Source: Paramacrobiotus metropolitanus (lineage: Eukaryota; Tardigrada; Eutardigrada; Parachela; Macrobiotidae). Taken from it: a stretch of 64,000 nt of DNA. This document shows positions 24,934 to 35,200 of this stretch, one piece after another. Numbering within the stretch: the first letter of the stretch is position 1; the number at the start of each line of letters is the position of its first letter. Below the pieces are notes generated by a model. That model did not search any database. It was not told the DNA's origin and was given only the letters and a program-made list of their open reading frames with translations. The position numbers and the translations under genes were made by a program. Where the stretch lies: positions 868,001-932,000 of the forward strand of contig NW_026570272.1 in NCBI RefSeq assembly GCF_019649055.1. The letters are read 5' to 3'.

Positions 24934-25321
24934 GTAGTCTGAGATTTACTTCTGAGACTGCTTTCTAATTACGATTTCCTAGCGTTGTGAACTGTGATGA
25001 GAATTGGATAAAGAGACAGCAATACTTGTTCCTTCTGATGTACATGATCGCTCCCGGATTATTGCATAGAATACAGGTTTGCTCGTGACACAATCGTCCT
25101 AGCTCTTGCCGATCCTCACAGGACTCGCGACCGGAAGTTGTGGTTAGCTCGTTCCTGAGGGATTCCTGATCTTCTGTGTTCCTGATTCGTTCGTCTGATT
25201 TCCACCTTAGTTCTTCTGTTACAGTTTGAGAGTACGAGTGCCTACCGATTGAGCATTACAGGCGTGGAAGAGTAAAGATTGTTCATGGAGCCTTAAACGG
25301 CGTGAACGCTTATACACGACA

Positions 25322-25339
25322 TGGCGCCCACCGGTGTCT
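25322..25339 (+). promoter_or_regulatory. Primer-binding site, Lys-tRNA-like
   Basis: TGGCGCCCACCGGTGT begins immediately after the LTR's terminal CA. The first nine bases match the CCA-end complement of animal tRNA-Lys (CTT), whose PBS is typically TGGCGCCCAACGTGGG. The remainder diverges, so the primer may be a variant lysine tRNA of this host. Confidence 0.7.
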
Positions 25340-26055
25340 TTTAATTTTCCCGATGTAACAGAAAATTATTGGTGGAAAGTTTGATAGTAATTTTCGGTAA
25401 TAAATGGTCCGTTTTTGAAAGGCGTCGAACCGCAAAGGTACGCCGAAGGAGGTCAGCGTTCCCGATCTGGCCTAGTTAAATTATTTTCAGCGAGCTTCCT
25501 CGCAGTTGTGAGCTTCCTCACTGGTGAGCTTCCTCGCCAATTAAATTAAATTTAATTAAATTGGACCGTAGGAATAAATAGTCGAAACCTCAAAGGTCGG
25601 CTGTGTAATTTATTGGTGTCTGTGTGGGTAATTTCCGGGTTGTCTGCGCAAAGCAGTAACCGCGGCGAGTAAAGTGTAATCTGCAGTGTCAGTGCACCTG
25701 GCCTGCAGATAGAGCAGACAGTAAGCACCGAGCCATTGTCAGTGGCCAGGTGAGATAACGATCTCCAACAGGCCGCAAGCGGTAGCCAAAATCAGCAGCT
25801 AGAGAGAGTTGACCGTGAAAAGGTAAACACCGGCAAACGGTGATTGACCAAAAGCGCGCAAAGTGCAGCAGTGTGAATTTTTACGTCGAAACCGCAAAGG
25901 TCGGCTGTTATTTAATTATCACGGAACAATTCAAACCTTAAAGGAGGATTGGGAAGTGATTGATTATTGTAATAGCAAAGGTATTTGTCGGAATCAGTAG
26001 CACAATCGTTAAGTATTATTTTAAATAGCCGCAAAGGTTATTTAAAATAAAAGAA
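25340..26055 (+). other. Retroelement leader with internal repeats
   Basis: Untranslated leader. The word GTCGAAACC(G/T)CAAAGGTCGG recurs at about 25581 and 25885, with a shorter form at 25424 and a relic at 26027. GAGCTTCCTC occurs three times in 25492-25537. Such repeats in a leader are candidates for packaging or dimerisation signals, which is inference. Confidence 0.6.
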
Positions 26056-26274
26056 ATGTCGGGCGGTTCGATTCCTAGAAATCGCCCACCACCGCGTAAG
26101 ATCCCAGATAACAAAGTGATTATTGGGGCGTACGATGGATCGAGAGCTCAGACAAGGTTCAAATTCAATGCAAAGGAAATCCGTACATCGCTCTTAATGT
26201 CGAACCACCAGAAGCACAAGATGCATTCTGTGGGAAGTCATGGATTGATTACCAGGAAATCAGGCGGTACTTAA
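26056..26274 (+). CDS. Probable Gag start in a different frame (72 aa)
   Basis: This is the first ATG of the element, opening a basic, proline-rich stretch (MSGGSIPRNRPPPRKIPDNK) and ending at a TAA at 26272. The big Gag-Pol frame is open from 26112 in the -1 frame but has no ATG until about 26724, although its first 200 codons look coding. Either ribosomes shift -1 between 26112 and 26271, or an intron joins the frames (GTAAGA at 26095 is a possible donor), or this copy carries a one-base lesion. I saw no canonical slippery heptamer in the overlap. Confidence 0.5.
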   Translation: MSGGSIPRNRPPPRKIPDNKVIIGAYDGSRAQTRFKFNAKEIRTSLLMSNHQKHKMHSVGSHGLITRKSGGT

Positions 26275-29200
26275 ATTCTAAAACGAGATTACCAGCACAT
26301 TTTAAACCTTGGATTGAGTACGAGGGATGTATCCCTGAAGCTTACCTGGACATTACTGATGAGCAGTTTAAAGCTGCCTTGCAGGATGCAAACAGGTGGC
26401 TGCCAGAATATACGGAAGATTTGAATAGACGCAGAGAGGCGGCTCAAGCTGCACTCACAGCGTCAAAAGCAACTGGAAAAACTCCCAAAAAACAGGCAGC
26501 AAATGAGCGCGTCACGCGCGGCGCCAAGGAGAGAGTTCCAGCTCAGGCATCCGGTGCGATACTGGATGAGCCCATATCGGAAACCCCAAGCGTGGCCGAG
26601 AGTCAGACAGAACCCCAGTCGTCCCAGTCGGACAATAATTTAACAGCGTTGGCGGCTGCGGACAAAGCGGATATCTCCGAAGGATCTGAAACAAGAGCAA
26701 GTAAAAGTATTCGCGGTGGAACGATGACATTCCACCCGGCACAGCTAAAATTACATAGTTTTGTGTCAGAAAAAGATTTTGAGCAACCAGATGAGGACTT
26801 CCTTACCCAAGCTAGGGAAGTTGATGAGCAGTTAGCTGCGGCAGAAACTGACCAGGACGTGGGCTTGATAGTTCGGCAAACTATGCCCGTATTGATCCAA
26901 AGTCTCCGCACGCTCATTGCATCTACAAAAACAAAAGTAGATGAAATGGGTAATACTATGTCTTTAGACGCTCGTGTAGATGCGGAACGAAACGAAAAAT
27001 TGAAATTTCAAAAAGATTTCAATGAAATGCGCATTAAATTTGAAAACGAACAAATAGAAAATGACAGATTGGCCAACGAAATACGCATTGCGAATGATAA
27101 TTTGCACACCTTAAGACAAGCCAACAGAAATGCGGAGGCCGCATTTAACGCAATGCAAGATGAGCGCGATACTTTAAAAGACACGAATCGTAATCTTGAA
27201 AAACAGTTGGAAGATGCCCAGAGAGATCTTTCAAACGCGAAAGCTACGATTGATGGCCTCAGTGCGCAACCGGCACCGGAATTAACGAAACAAATAACTG
27301 ATTTGAACCAAAAGCTCTCGAAAGCTCAGAAAGATTGTAATTCTGAGAAAGATGCGCATAAATTAACTAATAAAAATTTGACGGATGCGCAGAACCTGGT
27401 CACAAAACTTACCAAAGATTTGGAAGATGAAAAGAAACGGGCTAAAGATGCGGAAGACTCTCTACAGCGTGAACTCACACAAGCGAGAGTGCAGCTGAAC
27501 AATAAGTCTTCAGTCGGCCCGATGCATATTCCTAAGGAAAAGGACGATGCGTCCCAAAAGGAAATTGAGAGACTGCAGGGTCTGTTGACTACAGAGCGAG
27601 AGAATGTTCAAAAGGCCCAAAAGGAATTAAAAGATTCGAAAAAGGATAAACGATGCGATAATTGTGAGAACGCGATTCAAGCGAAAAATACAGCACAGGC
27701 CGACGCATATGAAAAGTCTGAAAGGTGTAATCGACTGTATGAAGAAAATGCGCAATGCCGAAAGGAATGGCATGAAAAACAAGATCAACTTACCAAGATG
27801 GAAGTGGATCTAAAGCAGGCATATGACGAACTTCGTCGGCTTCGAAATACAGATGCTGCTCTTGGCGGTGGTGAAGGATACTTTCAAAGGGAAGCGCCGG
27901 TAGCAACAGGAGACGTATTACGTCCTCCCGCTTTTACACCATTTAATCCCCAAAATTTCTCGTCATACGTGGATCAGCCCTTAGCTACTGGTAGTAATCC
28001 AGCTGGCATCTTACGCAGGCCTAGGCAGGAATCACGAGTCGAATTCTCGGAGGGTCAGACCATGCCGCGTTCATCGTCAGAAAGTCAAATTCCAAGGGAA
28101 ACGGCACCTGCCAAACAGAGGAAAAATGGCTCAACAGACTTACGCCAGCAAATTCTGAAAAGAACAGCTGACGAATCTAGTCGCCAGATGCGAGGAACAG
28201 AAAATAGAGACAGTTCTGATACAGAAAATGAACTGATGGACGATGCCCTAATGGATGATGAACACCGTCGCCCCAGTAGCACGACCAGTAATGAGTCCAT
28301 GTCTAGAAATCCTCAGCTGGAGGAATGGCTAAATAAACAGACCCAAATTTCGGATAGAACGACGCTTACACAAGAAAGCGTTGTTGAGCTTTTAGCAAAA
28401 ATTGTGGAAAAAGACAGTGATAAAACAGTAGGAGGCATGAAGCTACTTGCCTTTGATGATGCTCACCCGGAAAAAATTCAAAGGTGGCTCATGAATGTTG
28501 AACAATGTAGAGCCACGAATAACTGGAATGATGAGACAACGTGTCGCAGAGTAATCGGTGCATTCACCGGTCCGTCCTTTCAATGGTTTGAAAAATTCTG
28601 GAAGGACAACAAAGGCAAATCGTGGTCAGATTTCTTTAAGCCGGCGATTGTAGAGCACTTTAACGGCTCTCTTTCCAAAGCCGATATTCGCCGAAAAATG
28701 AATAACCGCAAATTGGAATTTTATGAACCAGTTCGCGCTTACCTGGATAGTTTCCTCCCATGGTTTGAGGAACTAAAAACATCGGATGAAGAGCAGGTGG
28801 AAGCACTCCTTGATGGCGTACAGGAGCATCGACCGGCATGGTTCCGTGAAATTTATAATGCGGCACCTAAAAATTATGCGGAATTTGAGAAGAAGTTACA
28901 GGAATGCGAAAAGTTATGGAAGCGCATGAATAAAGATAAGAAGACACCTGAATCAACTCAGAAAAATGCCCCTTCAGAACCGAGAAGTGCCGGCAATAAT
29001 AATAATAATAATTCGAATTATGAAAATCGAGGCGGCCGTGGCGGTCCGTCTCAGAGAGGAAATTATTATTCGAACCGGGGAGGCCGTGGAAATTACGGCA
29101 ATAATCGAGGTGGATACTCCCGCTCGTACACGGAAACGGTGATTCCGCAGCCGCAGAATACGGTGGCTCCAATCCAACCCGTCCTGAATGTTCCCCAGCC

Positions 29201-32200
29201 GCAATTTGTTCCAGTTCCGGTGTATTCACAGCCACCATTTGCTGAACAGCACCCGGTACAATTTGCGCAGACCTTCCCTCAACCAATTCCTATGCAGGCT
29301 CCTATGCCTGTCCCAGTTCAAATGATGAATCCAATGATGCCGGTTATGCAGCCTCAATTCCAACAACCGGTGCAGAATTTCGATCAGCAGTACCAACAGA
29401 ATGGCCCTGCGAATAATAACAATAATTACGATGGCGGTAATAATCGTGGAAATTACCGAAATAATAATAATAATTACCGCGGACGAGGTGGTTACAACAA
29501 CAATAATAATCGACAGCAAAATAACCAGAATTACCGGCAAAATCAGCAGGCTGGTAGTCAACCTCCCTTTGATGAACGAAATATCCTAAAGGATAAATGG
29601 CGAACAAATCGCGGAGTCGAGATTTGTTTCCGCTGTCATGGTCTTCATCCCGCTGCAGGTTGTACGAATCAGTTTGTACTTCCCCGACAGTATGAACCGT
29701 CTGCAGAATTGTTGGCACGCTACAATAACCCGCAGCAGCAAATTAATATGATGGAGTTGGACTTACCGGCCGGTTTGTCCACATCGCCGCCACAGTGCAA
29801 TAAAATGGAAGTACAGGATTTTTCGCAATATCCGTTGGCGGATCATGTGTGTTTATTACCGACGCTTGATGCTCAGGCTTGGTACTCTGTAATTGATATA
29901 AATTATCAGAAAGTGAAGACCATGCTGGATACGGGCTCTAGTATTTCAGTTATGTCATTAAAAATGGCGAAAGATTTGAAATTAAATATTCATCGTTGCC
30001 CGGATCACATTAAAGGCAGGGTTGTACATACAGCTTACCAAGGGAGACAGCTGATTGAGCCGTTGTCGGTAGTGGTCACCATCCACGAATTTGGGATGGC
30101 TTTCGAGCACGCAGTGCTTGTGAGTTCCACTTTTGATAGGGACCACGTGGTTTTAGGTTTAGACTTTTTAGCTACAAAGCCTTTTATTCTGGATATGAAC
30201 ACTATGACGTGGCGTCTCTCGCGTAGACAGCCTAATGCACCGGCATTCTTCCGTCGTGAAACTCACCTGATGTCGGACGTCATTAGGTCACACGATTTTG
30301 ATTCGTTAATTCCTGTGGGAGTTAAGCCGTCTCCCGCGATTCCTGCATTGATGTTAACTGAGCGCATTGGTGTCGCTAAGGAAGCAAAATTCGTACCGTA
30401 TGAGTCAGCCCATTTAATTCTGGCAAAAGCTGACCCAGAAATTTGTATCTTGCACCTACAAAAAGCGAAGCAGGAGTGGCCGCGTCCAGTCGCAACGCCA
30501 CCAGTGACAAAAGCGGTTGATGTCCCGGTGAAAACGGAAATTAAAGAAACTACACCAGTTCACGTAGCTCCGATTAAAAAGGGATCTGATCAGCGTGATG
30601 AGGAGTTTGTGCGTAGTGTAGTACAGGAGATGATTCGCCAATATCTCCCTAGAGCAGCTTCCGTCGCGGATGAACCTGTTCGTCCTGCAATTAAACAAGA
30701 GATTAAGGTAGAGAAAAACCCAGAACCAAGTCAAGTTCGTGGGGGAGGCGGTGAAACAATTGTAAATAGTATGCAGTCTAGTTCGCGGGGGAGAGAACAG
30801 GCGTCTTCCCAGCCGCCAATTAAAAAGGAAAAAATTGTTCAGCCATCTCCGGCAAGCAGCTCAAGTACCCCGTCTTCGGCATCGGTCAGTCCTGTGCCTA
30901 ATTCTGGCTCCAGTCAAGTTCGTGGGGGTGTCGATCCCTTGCAACTGCCGATTCAGATCTCGTCGGTGGACGCAGTATTAAAGCAGCATCCTGCAGCAAA
31001 ATATCTCTACATGGGTGTCATGGAAAAGTCCGCAAAGGTGGTCGAATGTCTTAGTATGGATAACAAATTGCTTAATGTTATACCTGTTGAGCGCGATCGC
31101 AGAGATGTTGATGAAGTTCATGACTATCCGTCGTATATGGCACGGAATCCAGAGCTTAAAAAATGGATGACGCCGATGGATAGGCCGCAGGATAAGGGCT
31201 TATTCCCTTCAGAGAAAAGATTCCGTGATCCGCAGTTCTGGCGCGAAACTCAACAGCAATGTGTTGATAGCCGGATGTGGTACAAAATGTACAAGAAACC
31301 GTCGCACGCTAATACGAATTTTACCAAATACGAAATCAACAGGTTTGTGATTTGTGAGGGGATATTGTGCAGGGTACCTGATCATTCTGGTGCATGTCCG
31401 AGAATTTACGTGCCGTATCAATGGCGACAGAAATTAATTGCCTGCTTCCACGAAATTTTAATTCATAAGCAAGCGTATGGCCGGCATGAAAAGCTATATC
31501 CGTACTTGGTGAAATTATTTTACTGGCCGGACTGTATAATAGAAATTGAACGGTACGAGAAGAACTGCGACGTGTGTCGAAACTCGATTAATGATCGCCG
31601 GCATTTTGAAACCCTGAAACGTACTGAACAGTTGGCTGCACAGAAAGCCACAGGAAAACGTAAGGTTACCTTTTCCGTGGACAACCCGGCACCAGCAGGT
31701 GAATTTGTAGATGGTAACTTTGTCCCTGCAGATGGTATGAAACCCATTAACATCGGCCCGTGTCCAGTCTCCTACGAAGATAAACAGGCGGAGAAGCAAA
31801 GAGAAATAAACTCTCAAATCGTGTCTAACTCACCGCAAAACCATAAGTTGATTAGTGAGCAAGTTTCGGAGTTTCTTCCTTCGGCAGTCAGGGCCTCTTA
31901 CGACTCCCCAATAGATGTTGATATCAATGAACAGTGGAGGATTTGGAACGAAATTCATGAGCAAAAAGTATTGAGGGAGACTGTGGCGACTAGTGCAGTA
32001 CAACCTACCGTGGGAAATTACGAACTGCCAACGGAAGGTCCAAGGAATTCTCCTAGGCGTAAAAAGTCCAGTTACAGCCGCAGAATTAGGCGGGAATATG
32101 CAGAAAGAGAGGCGGCAAGCCAAATGTCAGCTGAGACGGTGCAGCCAGCACCGGTACCACAACAACCGGCGGCTAAAAATTTGCCCAAACGATCTCAGGA

Positions 32201-35200
32201 CGTTCGTGAGTCCACTGATATCCCGGCATGCGTGTATTCGAAGGATGTCATCGAGCTGGCGTACAGGGACGCCCATCTGAAACAGGCACAAGCACAGGTT
32301 GAGCTTAATTCGGTAGAACATGATATTTACCGCTTTGAGCCAGAACCCGGTCCAATTGACTGTTTCAAAATGGAGCTGTTTCCAGCTTCGCCGGTTATAA
32401 TTCAGCCCCATTCCCAGGGAATTATTCGCGCAACGACGTTGATGTCTGACGAACAGTTCATGGAATTTCAAGACGAATACCTGTACACCCAGCCATTTCT
32501 CTACGAAGGAAAAATACCAGAGTCAAATAAAAACGCCGTATTACTCGATGGCGTCTTAACGCTAAATGAGTATGGTAATTGCCGAGTCTGCGTTGTTAAC
32601 GTGTCTGACAAACCGCTCGTTTTGAATGAAGAAACCAACCTTGGCGAAGTCGCGCTTGTGGACGCAGTGTACCAAATGGACTCTCCGGAGTTCCAGGAGA
32701 ATTGTCAAGAGGCAATTGGTGGCATTCCCAGTGTGGAAGAAGGTGTCTTGACACCGGAGAAAATAAATGAATGCGTGGCTATGCAGTTGCCGCCGCCCGC
32801 CGTTAGTGTCGTTGATCCTGAAACCGAAGAAACGTTCGCTAAAATCAAAGTTGGTGATATCTGTCCCAGCAAGGATGAATTAAAAGCAATCTTTTATCAA
32901 GCGAAATCAGTTTTACCGACTAAGGCGCGTCCTGTGGGTTGTTGTACCATATATGAGCACTCTGTGGATACAGGCACGAGTTTGCCGGTCAGAACTCCTC
33001 CGTATCGCACATCGTTTGAAGACCGCAAATGGCTCCAGGCTAAAACACAGGAAATGATTAAAGACGGTATAATTGAGCCAACAAATTCGGCATGGGGCAG
33101 TCCCATCTGCATAGTGAAGAAGAAGGATAAATCCCGGCGTTTAACCGTGGATTTCCGTAAGCTTAACGAAAGATTAATGGGCAGCAGTTACCCGCTTCCC
33201 AGAGTTGACGATATATTAAATGCCCTCGATAAAGCTACGGTTTTTAGCAAAATTGATTTAAAGAGTGGCTTTTGGCAAATAAAAATAAAACCGGAAGACC
33301 GGTGTAAAACAACAATGGTTGGCGAAGAGTTCACGTTTCAATACAAAGTCTTACCTTTTGGAATGAAGGACGCGCCTTCGGCTTTCCAGCGCGCCATGGA
33401 TTTGACGCTTGCGAACATGAAGTGGAGGAACGTGTTGGTTTTTATTGATGACATTATTGTCTTCAGTAAAAACCTGGCTGATCATATGCGAGACTTACAG
33501 GAGCTCTTTTTGCGGCTCCAGGAATGCGGCTGGACCATTAATCCTGAAAAGACAGAATTATTTGTAAATTCAATAACGTTCCTGGGTCACACGGTTGACC
33601 AGTTCGGTATCAGTACTGATCCAGAGAAGATCCAGGCGGTTAAGGAATTCGGTCCTATTAAAGACAAAAAAGATATACTGCGTTTCCTAGGTATGGTAGG
33701 ATATTATCGTCAATTTATTAAGAATTTTCAAGAGATCGCTGAGCCGCTTCAAAAGTTGATTCCTAAAAAAGTTACCTTTGAATGGGGAACAGATCAGTGT
33801 AGGTCTGTGGAACAATTGAAGGAGGCCTTGGTGACGGCGCCGGTCTTGGCCCGCTATGACCCGGAGGCTTTGTCGCGAGTTATCGTTGATGCCAGTACTA
33901 TTGCTGTGGGTGCAGTTCTTATGCAATGTCCCAAGGATAAACCGACGGATGTGCCAACAAACTGGCGTCCTATTGCGTATCTAAGCCGCAAGTTGACTGA
34001 AACACAGAAAAGACTGTATTTCCCTACTGAGCTTGAAGCTTACGCGGTTATCTGCGCTTTAAAGAAGTGGAAGCATTATTTGTCTGACTATCAGTTCGAA
34101 GTACAAACGGATCATCAAGCATTAGTGTTTTTAAATAATATGCGCGATGCCGCTGGCCGCCTCGGGCGCTGGGCCTTATATATCCAGCAATTCAATACTA
34201 AACCAGTTCACATACCTGGCAAAGAGAACGTAATTGCTGACGCGTTGAGCAGAAATCCAGGAGAGCAACCGGAACCCAATTCTGATGACTCGGATATTGA
34301 GTTCGATTATCGGCAAACTTACCCTTTCGCTGGCGATGCCGCGATGATCGAGTGTTGTTTCGCGATCCTGGAAAGAGATTATGTGGATATCCGCTTTGAG
34401 ATGATGTCGGCCGAAGTTAAAGCCATTCCAGAGGAAGACATGAAAGCCTTTGATGAGGATAAGGTGCAGAAGTTAATTACTGACGATAAGGCTTCATATT
34501 GGGCTGAAGAGCAGTCTCGCGATGCGCGAATTGTCCGATGGCGGTTGCTCCTAGAAAATAAAAAGGAAAAGATGTCAGACCACGAGAAATTACATTTAAA
34601 CAAATTTGTTGTGAAACAGGGCGTTGTTTATTATAAGTTTGAATTAAACCGGAAGATCTATTACTGTATGTATGTACCTGTTCACTGGCGGCTTCAGTTC
34701 CTTCAGGATAACCATGATTCCCCGTTAGCAGCACACTTGGGCGTTCTGGCCACCTATAAAAGGATGTACAAGTATTTTTATTGGCCCCGTATGTTCGATT
34801 CTGTTAAAAGCTACTGTGCCTCTTGCCCGGCGTGCCTTGCACAAAATCCTCTTGCTACGGCACCGGCCGGTGCTCTCCAGTCCAATCCCACCGTTCCTCC
34901 TCGGTTAGTTTGGGCAATCGACGTTGCTCCGGCTCTTCCAACGACGGAATCTGGAAACAAAAACATAATTATTGCAGTAGATTACGGGAGCAAATATATA
35001 GTCGCGGAGGCAGTTGAGAGAAATGATGCTGCCACATCGGCGTTGTTCTTTTATCGCCGCATACTGACAGTCTTTGGCATGCCTGTACACATCACCTCTG
35101 ACCGCGGCAGTAATTTCATGTCTGAGATGTTTCGGGAGCTTCTCGCTCTCGCGGGTGTTGCTCACGCACCGACGGCGTCAGGCCACCAGCAGGGTAATGG

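Larger units (their letters stand above)
24748..25321 (+). repeat. 5' LTR
   Basis: It starts TGACGTATGGGAG and ends ATACACGACA. It looks identical to 47996-48569 over its 574 bp. It contains the promoter elements listed separately and supplies the element's transcription start. Confidence 0.97.

Noticed and set aside
28867-29718. Long minus-strand frames opposite Gag
   Set aside because: Shadows of the Asn/Gln/Pro-rich coding repeats (AAT/AAC runs give Ile/Val/Leu frames on the other strand).
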